From Phoenix dactylifera (taxonomy: Eukaryota; Streptophyta; Magnoliopsida; Arecales; Arecaceae), in contig NC_052404.1 in NCBI RefSeq assembly GCF_009389715.1, positions 3,092,738-3,156,737 on the forward strand: DNA of 64,000 bases, in the 5' to 3' direction. The notes beneath the pieces were generated by a model that did not search any database, was not told where the DNA came from, and was given only the letters and a program-made list of their open reading frames with translations. Of the stretch, positions 1 through 10,565 are shown piece by piece (position 1 is the first letter of the stretch; the number at the start of each line of letters is the position of its first letter). The translations under genes and the position numbers were made by a program.

Positions 1-222
1 CTGGGTCCCGGGGGCTCGCCCGATGAGTATCCCCGTGCCGGGGGCTCGCCCAATGAGTATCCCCGCTCCGGAGGCTCGCCCGATGAGTATCTCTGTGCCC
101 GCACGCTTTTGTCCCACAAAAGGGCCCTCTGGAGGAAAGGTTTGCACCTCCTCATTATAAGGCACAGACCTTTTCGCTGATTAGCCGATGTGGGACTAAA
201 CTGGGAACTCCATCCCACAACA
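1..222. repeat. Short tandem repeat and LTR-like terminus, cut by the window edge
   Basis: Positions 1-99 hold about three copies of a roughly 31-base GC-rich unit built on GGCTCGCCCGATGAGTAT. The sequence then runs to a CCCACAACA end at about 222, after which base composition drops to AT-rich. The CA terminus and the GATGTGGGAC motif resemble the end of a plant LTR, so this is probably the fossil end of an LTR element whose remainder lies left of the window. No protein-coding part is visible and the family cannot be set. Confidence 0.35.
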
Positions 223-2475
223 GTAGTATTTGCTGGTTGCAAAACAAAATAATAGATTTTTAATTTAGTACATGTTTTATTTATGGCAACTATTTATTTT
301 GTCCAGAGGAAGAGAGCAAGGAGAGGGCTCCTATCTTTGCTACCTATGCAGGAACGACTTAAAGAGAGAGAGGATAGGCGAGAGAGAGCATTGGTGTGGG
401 ACGTAAGCCCATAGGAGAGAGACCATGTACCAGGGCAGCATATTGGTAGAGCCGATCATCGGTCGAGCCTTAAGTCTAAACTATATTTATTTTTAGTTGA
501 GCTTTTTAGATTTTCTGTGCTCGAGCTCGGCCCATCATCAGCTTTACATGTTCGGAAGAGAGACCATGCTGATTTGATTTGGATTTAGGCAAGATTTTGT
601 TTTTATTAGATATACTTTTGAACTTGGATAAATTTACACATACTTCCTATTTTCAACCCATTAATTAAGGTCTAACAGGTTATCTCTCAATCTATAAAGA
701 TGGTTGCATGTTATTTTTTCAGAAGAGAGAATGCATTGTATACCCCTTAGCATACCCCAACCTGGTTATTTATGAATCACTAGGGGAAAAATGGATGATA
801 AAAACCTTCATGAAACACCTACCCTATGTATGGTGCACAAATTCCTGGTCTGATGCTCATTCCGAGTACACTAAGAGGTATGCCAAGGGTGCTCTTTTCA
901 AAAATATAAACAGTTAAGAGAAGAAAACGTACTCAAGCTAAATGCAATAATAAAAATCATTGCAAAGATAAACAACAAATATTTACGTTCTTAATATTTT
1001 TCTAAATCATTGAATGATAAGTTGTTAAGAAGAATAAAGAGCTAAATGGTAAGGAATGTGGTTTTCTTACCATGCACATTGTATTACGAGATTGGGATAA
1101 CTTGCAAGCAACGGTGCACAAAGGTGGGTTGAATGCTAAATGTATCAGTCTCCCTAAGTAAATTTTAGTGGGCACTTAATACGTATCCAAGGCATCTTTC
1201 TTTTGCAAGACATCTGCAAAAAATCTCTTGAAAAGTAGATGTTCGAGAGGGATGTTCATATAAGAATATCTTATAAAATAGTAATAAGCTCCATGATATT
1301 GGAAAATGCTTTGCGACCTCAAGCCCACTAATGCTAGTCTTGCAACTTGACACTAACAATGTGGCAAGATAAACTTTTTATGTCCACAAACCTGGTGCCA
1401 TAATATTGCTTTAATGATTTTCATAGACAATAGAAAATAAATAATTTGTTTAGAAATATCAGAAAAAGTATTCAGAAAAATAAATTCTTTGCATCATAAA
1501 GAATTTAGTTGGCTTATATATTAGATAATAATGACAATTGCCTATAGATTAACCGATCCTTTAATAAAATTGTGTGTGTTGCTCTAGATACTTCTCCCAA
1601 CTTATTGCTCTTAGAATATTCTCCTCTAAGCAACTAACTCACCATTTGCAATTTGCACCTTTATATTGATAAACTGGCATTATGGTTGTTTAATAAATAA
1701 AGCAATATTACATCAAATAAAATTGCTTTTAAACTTGGTGACATGGTTAGATTCCAATCACCACTTGTTTTTGATTTAAAATTTACAATGCCATGCTTCT
1801 ACCTCTAGATATTTTGGAGATTGCAAACTATATTGTTCAAACTAGTGATATTTGTATTGCTCAAAAGCAATGATTAACATGTCTGCTAGTTGCTACAAAA
1901 GCTTCTAAGGTTCCATGCTGATATTAAAAATGATTGGACATGAATCAAATATTAGGAGAAAAAAATATTTAGATGCCATGAATTTAGTTGATATTTGATA
2001 ACATAACATAAAATAATGTCGTAACTCTTTCCTGTGTTGAGATAGATGATCAGAGAACTTCAGGTGACCAATGGTGAAAGTGGACTTGGATGGTCAATCT
2101 GTTGATGCAATCTAGATACTATCTGTATCCAAAATTTCTCAATGTATTGGGTATAACCCTAGATCAAGACTTAAATTTTCAACATAAGTGAGCATATAGT
2201 CCATAAAATTGGATCTCACAAAATCAGTTCTAATCCATTTAAACCTTACAAATAAGAGCCCAAAATTACAGTTCTATTCATAATATTGGATCCGACGCTA
2301 TCTCAATCCAGAAATGGATCATGTAAATGAACAAGTCAAATTCGAATTTAGATCTTAGACTTAGAATCAGCCCAAGTGGTAAAAAAAAAGCCTGGAGGTG
2401 ATCATAACCCATAACTTGGAGTTCATATTCAAGTCAAATAGAAAAAAGTAAAACAAGAATAACCATTTAAAAACT
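223..2475. other. AT-rich intergenic DNA with no gene recognised
   Basis: This stretch has only short open frames, the longest about 69 codons at 708-917, with no recognisable domain and no coding-like composition. There is a GA-rich patch at about 360-415. I see no RNA gene or complete transposon here. Confidence 0.5.
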
Positions 2476-2814
2476 TAAAATTTAGTAGAAATAAATAATT
2501 AGATAAATCTTTTCAGATTGCAACATCACAATAAATTACAGAAATAGATGGGAGCAGCTGCAATCCAACACCCCTGGAATTGTATCCTCTCCTAATAGAA
2601 ATGATACTAAGCCGGTACCCATCAGGCGGTGCAGCAGATATGCATATCGATCACAACATATTCTGACATTAGATGCAAAGCCTCTCTCTCTCTCTCATCA
2701 CCTAACATCGAAGGATTCGCCATCTCTCTCTCTCTCTGCCCTCATAGATCCCCAAGGGTATCTGGTTAAAGGTCTCTCTCTCTTTTCTCGATTCCGTGCA
2801 AGAGATTCCGGTGA
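2476..2814 (+). repeat. Upstream copy of the SDP1 5' region (direct repeat copy 1)
   Basis: This segment matches, with scattered changes, the sequence just upstream of the SDP1 start codon. Shared landmarks include CAGCTGCAATCCAACA, CACCTAACATCGAAGGATTC and TCGATTCCGTGCAAGAGATT. It lacks two blocks present in the downstream copy, about 314 bases matching 5945-6258 and about 110 bases around 6320-6429. It ends where LINE sequence begins. With 4684-6511 it forms a direct repeat that brackets the LINE fragment. Confidence 0.75.
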
Positions 2815-4683
2815 TTCCGAGGAGGTTCCTAAAGGTTGCGGGTGTCGGAGTACTCCTAACTGGTGCAATGTGTTCAGGATTAGTTGAAGGGCTCAAGGGT
2901 GTTATCATTATCCATGATGGAGGGGTTGATGTTAGTTAGGTCGGTCTTGAGTTCCATACAAGTTTACCTTATGTCCAATACTGTTATTCCGAAGACTGTT
3001 CTGATTGAGATGAGTGGCTCCTTCAGAACTTCCTTAGGGACTCGCATGGAGGCGGCCATGGGGTTCATCTGTTGGCTTGTGAGAGGGTTTGCGTGTCGAT
3101 CTGTGAGGGAGGACTGAGGGTGCAATCCCTTCTGAAGAGGAGAGAGGCGTTGATTGCTCGTTAGGTGGTGAAGCTTATCCTTGAGCTCCAGGGGTTTTGG
3201 AGTTAGGTGATGACGGCTGCGTATGGTCGGGTGCAGATCGATGGAGCAGCTCCGAGTAGCCGGAGGTGCTCCTATATGTGGCGGGAAATTTGTAGGTATG
3301 TGCCCACTGCTTTCGCAAACTCTAAATGGCTAATCGGCGATGAGCAAAGTATGGATGTGGTGGCGGACCCCTAGGTGGACTCTCTTTCTATGAGACTTTG
3401 GCCGACTATGGTCAACGTCGAGGCTGCGAACGGACTCCGGATTTGTGATCTACTTTGACCGAAGTGGGCAGAGTGGGATGCTGGCAAAATCGGTCAGTTG
3501 TTTATAGAGCATCTCGCAAAGCGGATCCGGTCGATTCTGGTCCCAAGGTGTGCCGGCCCGGATGTGAGGGTTTGAAGCACGTTCTAGAAAGCCAGTGTTA
3601 AGGTGGGAGACGTCTTCCGCGCCCTCCAGAGGGAGCACAAGCCGGTGCTGGACTGCGTTTGGATCTGGAGATTTGGTCTTCACCTGAGGGTGGCATTATT
3701 TTTGTGGAAAGTAGCATAGGAGCAATTGCCGACGAGATTGGTGTTGAGTAGAAGAGGGTTGGGCATCTAACCCCAGTGCCCGGACTGCCAGGTGGATGAG
3801 TCCGTGGACCATGCCCTGTTTCAATGCGAGCGAGCTAGGGGGTCTAGAGGCTTGTTGAGATCCCGCGGAACATCAGGAGCCATCTGGGTCCCTTTATGCT
3901 GGTGATTTGCCAATGGACTGACGCCCCCCAGACGCAGCAGTTGGCCGTTGAGGTGACCTACACTACTTACTAGATTGGGCTGGCTAGGAATGCCCAGACC
4001 TTTGGCGAGAGTGGCATTTCTTCGAGGTTTGTCGTGGAACCTGCCCAAGTACATGTGGCTGAGATTACTAATGCAAACATGTCGTATGGACCTTTGACAG
4101 CTCGGAGCACCTGAGGCTCTTCCTTTGAGAGCCCTCACCCTCAAGTTTTCTCAAGGTTAACTTTGATGGATGCGTGCTTGATGGTGGCAGGTGGAGGGTG
4201 TTGGCTTTGTCATCAGAGGTCCGGACTCTAGGGTGGTCATTATTAGAGGTTACCAGATTTTCGACGCCTTAGTTCCCATAGCAAAGTTGAGGGTAACGTG
4301 GGCCGGTCTAGGCTATGCTCAGCGAGTGCTGCGGACTAGCTCAATCTTACTTGAGGGTGGCTCGGCCATTGTGATTGAATGGATTTAGGGTGGCATCGGC
4401 AGTGGTGGCAAGGGCCACCCCTTGCTTGTGAGATATTTGGGCCATGATGCGCGGCAATATGGCCTTCCATGCTAATTATGTGTTCAGAGAGGCAAACGAG
4501 GCTGTAGACTGGATAGCTTTGTATGTGACCAGTCACTCCGGGAGCACCTTGTGTGTTGGAGAAGGAGAGTTGCTTAGAGCGCTCCAAAACTTATTGTTTT
4601 CTAATCTTTTTAGATGTATTCGTATTAGAATTATATAAATCTTCTGTTTCAGCAAAAAAAATAAATAACAATTTTAAAAATAA
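2815..4683 (+). mobile_element. LINE (L1-type) 3' fragment: end of RT, zinc-binding region, RNase H, A-rich tail
   Basis: Broken plus-strand reading frames match the 3' half of a plant non-LTR retrotransposon. At about 3640-3840 they read like the RT-associated zinc-binding region, with a RVALFLWKVA-like stretch followed by CPDCQVDESVDHALFQCERA. At about 4190-4380 lies RNase H (GVGFVIRGPDSRVV, then LLEGGSAIVIEWI). At about 4480-4635 is the typical C-terminus (FREANEAVDWIA, then ALQNLLFSNLF). An A-rich tail follows at about 4650-4683. The 5' part (ORF1, endonuclease, most of RT) is missing and the frame carries many stops, so the copy is dead and 5'-truncated. A direct repeat of the SDP1 leader abuts both ends. 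A related 3' tail lies at 39.5-39.8 kb. Confidence 0.85.
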
Positions 4684-6324
4684 AAATTTATTAGTAATAA
4701 ATAATTAAATGATTTTTTTTAGATTGCAACATCACAATAAATTACAGAAATTGATGGGAGCAGCTGCAATCCAACACACCTAGAAATTGGATCCTCTCCT
4801 AATAGAAATGACATTAAAGCCCTGTTTGGGGGAGCTTTTAGAGGGCCAAAAAGCACTTTCTAGCCCTTCAAAAGTACTTTTAGATAAAAAATGGTGTTTG
4901 GTAAAATTTTCGGAAAGCTGTTTCAGCTTTTGCGGAAAACTGAAAACAGCTTTTGGGGAGAAGCTCCAATTTGGAGCTTTCCGAAAATGCTGTTTTTAGC
5001 TTTGTCGGGAAGCTATTTTTTGGACCGAAATACCCCCATTTAAATCTCACTTTTTTCCCCCCAAAACCCCCATCCCATCTCTTCCTCTCTCACCCATTCC
5101 CTCTCTCTCCCTCTCTATCTTCTTCTTCCTCTCAACGCCGCCGCCTCTCCTGATTATTCCTCTTCTTTTTTTTTTGTTTTGGGAGCTTATGACTGCCCAC
5201 AGTGGCAGCCACCATGTTGGCCACCACCCATGACCGGCGACCCCTCTATATTTCAATGAAATAAAATAATAGATAAATAAATAACTAAATAAAATAAATA
5301 AAATAAATAATGAGTGAGTGGCAAATAACCTGATCTAAATAAATAAATAAAAATAGTACTAATTATTTAACCAATTTTATCACCTAGCTAGAAAATTATA
5401 TAGGGAGATAAATGGTCATTGGAAGGATGAAAAATTAATTTACACTAATAATTATAATATTTTTATATATTTATTATTATATTATACTATAAATATAATA
5501 TTATATTACATTATATCATAATACATTGATATGTTATGTTAACTAATTTAATATTATATTAAATTATTATTCTATAATATATAATATTATAGTACTATAT
5601 TATAATAATATTATATTACATTACATTAATATTATATTATATGCATTAATACATATTATATTTTATTATGCTCTGTTGTATAATACTGGTAATGTTCTTT
5701 ATGATCATTTTGTCACATAAAAATACTTTCTCAGTTTATTTACCAAACATATGTTAAAATGCCACAGCACTTTAGAAATATAGTTACCGAAACAACTTTT
5801 TATAAACGCTCTGCTTCAGACAGCTCTACTTCCAACAGCTCTACTTTCAAAAGCTCTACTACCAGCAGCTCTTCCAAACAGGGCCTAAAACGGTACCCAT
5901 CAAGCGGTGCTGCAGATATGTATACCGATCATAATGTATTCTGACCTAAAAACATTTTGGACTGGTTGTGTCTGACTCACCAAACCTGCCAAAAAAGCCA
6001 TCACAACTAAAATCTAATATCCAATCCAAGTATCCCACCATGCGACTCATCCAACTTATCCTGTTCCTCATCTTTCCTATTATTAGAATTTCACATCTCC
6101 TGTTCCCCTCTTCCTTGAACAGCGGTTCTCCCCCATTTTCCCGTTCACGTCTTGACAAGAAAGCGGTCTCCTTCTCTTGCTACATTTTCTTCAGCTCAGC
6201 GAAGTCGTTGGGTTGCGCGATCTTTAGCTTCCTCCAGCGATCTTCGGGAACTTCTTCCATTAGACGCAAAGCCTCTCTCTCTCTCTCTCGTCACCTAACA
6301 TCGAAGGATTCGCCATCTCTTATG

Positions 6325-6366
<42 letters not shown>

Positions 6367-6511
6367 ATGTGAATCGATATTTCGGATGGGTGTCGCTTTC
6401 ACCAAGCCTGTTTTCTCCTCTCTTCAATGCAGTGCCCTCATAAATCCCGACGGATGTTTTGGTTAAAGGTCCCTCTCTCTTTTGTCGATTCCGTGCAAGA
6501 GATTACGGTGA
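4684..6511 (+). repeat. SDP1-proximal copy of the duplicated leader region (direct repeat copy 2)
   Basis: This is the partner of 2476-2814 and is continuous with the SDP1 gene. It contains a later 1,068-base PIF/Harbinger-type insertion at 4818-5885, and two blocks (5945-6258 and about 6320-6429) that the upstream copy lacks. Homology to copy 1 stops near 6511. A long CT microsatellite lies at about 6328-6362. Confidence 0.7.
4818..5885. mobile_element. Non-autonomous PIF/Harbinger-type DNA transposon with TAA target duplication
   Basis: The left end reads AGCCCTGTTTGGGGGAGCT; the reverse complement of the right end reads GGCCCTGTTTGGAAGAGCT. The inverted ends are flanked by TAA at 4815-4817 and TAA at 5886-5888. 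A 3-base TAA/TTA target duplication with such ends is usual for PIF/Harbinger elements. The paralogous sequence near 2606-2612 shows the empty site, with one TAA and no insert. The interior has GCTTTT-rich subterminal repeats, a CT-rich patch at 5060-5150 and very AT-rich DNA at 5255-5700. No transposase frame is visible. Confidence 0.8.
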
Positions 6512-6852
6512 CATCTCTCTCTTTCGTCAGCGACCCTTTTTTCCCCTTCCTTCGGTTTTCCGAACTCTATCGGGTGTTGCTTCAATCGCCCTCCTATTGG
6601 GCTTCGTTGAAAACTGTGTGTTTTCCCCCTTCTTTTTGACCCGCAACCTTCCTTGGTTCTCCTTGGGGATAAAGGTCCCTCTTTCCGAAGCAGCCGCACC
6701 CTCTTGGATCCATTTTTGCAGGAAAGCTGAGATTTTGCTGCGGCGTTCCAAGTATATGTGAATTGGCCTAGAAAGGTCCGATTTTTCCAAGTTTATGCCG
6801 AAAAGTTCTGATTTCTTTTCGATTTCTGGTTAGTATCCGGGAGGGGGGGGGG
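5945..6852 (+). promoter_or_regulatory. Probable SDP1 promoter and 5' leader
   Basis: This lies directly upstream of the SDP1 ATG. From about 6080 it becomes pyrimidine-rich, with CT runs at about 6270-6288 and 6328-6362, as is common in plant leaders. A G-run sits at 6841-6852 just before the start codon. Several short upstream ATGs occur, for example at 6427 and 6459. No TATA box could be assigned with confidence, and a leader intron is possible but not demonstrated. Confidence 0.4.
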
Positions 6853-9800
6853 ATGGATATCAGCAATGAAGCCAATGTTGATCCGTTCTCGATCGGCCCC
6901 TCGACGGTCATCGGCCGCACGATCGCATTCCGGATCCTGTTCTGCCGCACGATGTTGGATCTCCGGCGGCGGATTGCGCGGGCCCTCCGGGTCTTTCTCG
7001 GCAGGGTAAGGAATGGCGTAGTTCCGGTGGTGTCCTGGTTTCACCCCAGGAACACCCGGGGTATCCTGGTGGTTGTCACCCTCATTGCCTTCCTCTTGAG
7101 GCAGTTTACCAATGTGCGGCCGCGGTCGGAGTCGGCCTACCGCCGCAAGTTCTGGCACAACATGATGAGGAGTGCCTTGACCTACGAGGAATGGGCCCAT
7201 GCAGCCAAGATGCTCGATAAGGAGACGCCGAAGATAAATGAGTCCGAACATTATGATGAGGAGTTGGTGAGGAACAAGCTCCAGGAGCTTCGGCGCCGCA
7301 GGGAGGAAGGATCATTGAGGGACATAGTTTTCTATATGCGTGCTGATCTGGTGAGGAATTTGGGTAATATGTGTAATCCCCAGCTCCACAAGGGGAGGCT
7401 TCAGGTAATAACTTCTTTTGCTTGCAATTTGTTAGTTTTGCTGATTAGTCCTACTTTTATGCTCTGGTTGTTTCTCGCGTAACATGTGTGACTTTGATAA
7501 TCTGTCCTGCTTATGTTTGCATGCTTTGCTGTTTATATTTCTGTCTTATATCCTCACAACCATATTCTTGATACGATTATTGCAAATCTGACTTAAGGAT
7601 TATTTGCCTCGGATAGAAGTTAATAATTTAGAAAGAATTATCAAAATTCAGTGAAACATTGAGGCTGGGAAAAGGAAAAGAAAGAACCAAGATATAGCTA
7701 TATTAACATAAATAAAAGCATCAAATTTCAACAAACTCTAAAGAAGGTGTCTATCATTTTGGGAAATAATCACAAGGCAGCCATGAGTTGTTTAAGCAGG
7801 CAGCGAGATATCCAAACCGACTGAACTTATCCTTTTGTTATGTGGAGAGAAGACTAGGAAGAGCTAGTATGGAAAAGAAAGCGAACAAATGTATTTTCTT
7901 CTTTTATTATTTGGGAGAAACAATCATCGCCAGCTTTCTTGTAAATGTACTTGTGTGGTTCACCATGAAAACTGGATTAAGAAGAAACACAAATTTGTGT
8001 GTGATGCAGGTGCCCAAACTCATAAAGGAATACATTGATGAGGTCTCTACCCAACTGAAAATGGTCTGCAATTCAGAATCTGAGGAGTTGCTATTGGAAG
8101 AGAAGCTTGCATTCATGCAAGAAACAAGGCATGCCTTTGGCAGGACAGCACTGCTCTTAAGTGGTGGTGCATCACTGGGAGCATTCCATGTGGGTGTGGT
8201 AAAAGCATTAGTAGAGAACAGGCTTCTGCCACGGATAATTGCTGGGTCCAGTGTAGGCTCCATCATGTGTGCAATTGTTGCTACTCGAACATGGCCTGAA
8301 ATTGAGAGCTTCTTTGAGAGTTCTTGGCGTTCCTTGCAGTTCTTTGATAATATGGGTGGAATCTTGGCTGTCGTTAAGAGGGTTACAACTTATGGTGCAG
8401 TCCATGAGATTGGGCAGTTGCAGAAGATGTTGAGGCACCTCACAAGCAATTTAACATTTCAAGAGGCTTATGATATGACTGGTCGAGTTCTGAATATAAC
8501 AGTTTGCTCTCCTAGAAAGCATGAGCCACCAAGATGCCTCAACTACTTGACATCACCGAATGTTGTTATATGGAGTGCTGTTACTGCTTCTTGTGCATTT
8601 CCTGGCCTCTTTGAGGCTCAAGAGTTGATGGCAAAGGATAGATTTGGAGATATTATTCCCTTCCATGCACCCTTTTTTGAGGAACTGGAGAAGGTTTCAG
8701 GAACTTCATCCCGCCGATGGAGAGATGGGAGTTTGGAGAGTGATTTGCCGATTATGCAGTTGAAGGAGTTGTTTAATGTGAACCATTTCATTGTCAGCCA
8801 AGCTAATCCTCACATTGCTCCCCTGCTAAGACTGAAGGAACTTGTGAGAGCTTATGGAGGCAATTTTGCTGCCAAGGTAGTTTTTCATGCACTTAAAGCT
8901 GTTTTCATCTTTCCTTGTGTTAAATCATTCTTGGATGCTACATTTTAGGAGTCTTACCATGTGGCAGATTTTTTTTTTTCTTTCAGTACTCTGTCATACA
9001 GTGTTCCATAATTTTGAAACCTCTCGAATGAGTTAGACCTGCCTCTAAGGATGATGACCACATGCAAGTACAAAAGTTTCAAAGATATAAGATTTTGATA
9101 ATTCTATGTTCCAAAAAATATGTTGTATGTTCTAAACAATCATTTGTTTATATTGTTCCTAGGTCTCTATGCTTGAATCCATTTATGTCGTAACTTCTGG
9201 ATGGAGTCTTTTTCTTTTATCTAGTTCAGTAATTGTGATATGGTTATTGTTATCAAATAGTTTGCTCATCATCAACATCTTCTTTTTTCTGTGTTTGAAA
9301 TAGCTTGCTCATCTTGTTGAGATGGAGGTGAAACATAGATGCAATCAAATTCTCGAACTTGGCTTTCCATTGGGAGGCATTGCTAAACTGTTTGCTCAAG
9401 AGTGGGAAGGGGATGTAACGGTTGTAATGCCTGCTACTCTTGCTCAGGTATCTGATACTCATTCTTTCTTTCTTCATATTTGTCCATTATGGACTGCTAT
9501 TCACATTTGGGTTTTTTATATGTTGGATTGATTTGCTGCTCCTTTTCTTTACTGTTCTACTATTAGTATTCAAAGATTATACAAAACCCATCATATGTGG
9601 AGCTTCAAAAGGCTGCCAATCAAGGACGGAGATGTACTTGGGAGAAGCTGTCTGCAATGAAGGCAAACTGTGCTATTGAACTTGTTTTAGATGAATGTGT
9701 TGCCCTTCTTAATCACATGCGAAGGCTAAAGAGGAGTGCTATGAGGGCTGCTGCTTCCCATGGGCTCACAAGCACAGTCAAGATCAGTCCATCTAGAAGG

Positions 9801-10565
9801 ATCCCTTCATGGAATCGGATCTCAAGAGAGGACTCAGTGGGCTCCACCGAAGAAGATGCATTTGCAGATGCCCTTGCTTCAATCCATCAAGGGTCTGGTC
9901 ATGTGGGGAGCTCGTCAAACAGGAATATGCATAGTCAGCGAAGCTTGCATGATGGAAGCGATAGTGAATCGGAGAGCGCAGAACTTAATTCTTGGACAAG
10001 GTCTGGCGGTCCTCTTATGAGGACAGCTTCTGCCGACACATTTATTAAGTTTGTTCAGAACCTTGATTTTGAGTCTGAGCCAAACAGGAATTGGTCCACA
10101 GAAGATAAAACTGAACATTTAGCTACACAATCCAACTCTCCATTGGTTCAAATGGAAGGTAGGAACCCATGTTCTAACAACTTTAGTGTACAAACTTCTG
10201 ATATAAATTCAGAGAATACAGATACCAATACACATGAGCTTGGTAATAGAATCGCAACAACTGCTTCTAGTAGCATTATGGTTTCCGAAGGTGACTTGTT
10301 GCAGCCCGAAACGATTCATAATGGAATTGTGTTTAACATAGTGAGAAAAGAAGCTCGTAATTTGGGGAACATGAATAGTGACTTTGAGCAACATCAAGGC
10401 TCTTCGCCAGATGCAGTTGTAGAGAGTGTACATATTGAAAGTTGCACTGCCAGCACAGCTTCTGAATGTGAGGATAATGAAGCCAATTCGAGCTGCATTG
10501 ATGAAACAGTGCTACATTGTGATGAACCCGGAAGTATTGATAGCAATAAGATGATTGAAAAATGA
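6853..10565 (+). CDS. SDP1: Patatin-type triacylglycerol lipase (SUGAR-DEPENDENT1-like), 4 exons
   Basis: Exons 6853-7404, 8010-8876, 9304-9447 and 9567-10565 join in frame, all introns are phase 0 with GT-AG ends, and the product is 853 residues, close to the roughly 825 of Arabidopsis SDP1. Family knowledge: these lipases hydrolyse storage triacylglycerol on oil bodies to start fatty-acid breakdown. The N-terminal domain has a hydrophobic stretch at about residues 70-82. The patatin domain begins near residue 225, with the oxyanion motif GGASLG (236-241), the nucleophile motif GSSVG (Ser265) and the catalytic Asp in RWRDGS (Asp423). Exon 4 starts with [14 protein letters not shown] and continues into a Ser-rich, acidic, low-complexity tail typical of the family. 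All catalytic residues are present, so the gene looks functional. The start was chosen because [15 protein letters not shown] begins the conserved N-terminus. The upstream leader has been duplicated around a LINE. Confidence 0.96.

Noticed and set aside
5968-6790. Open frames of 70-134 codons upstream of SDP1
   Set aside because: They lie in pyrimidine-rich leader sequence and have low-complexity Ser/Leu composition with no domain.
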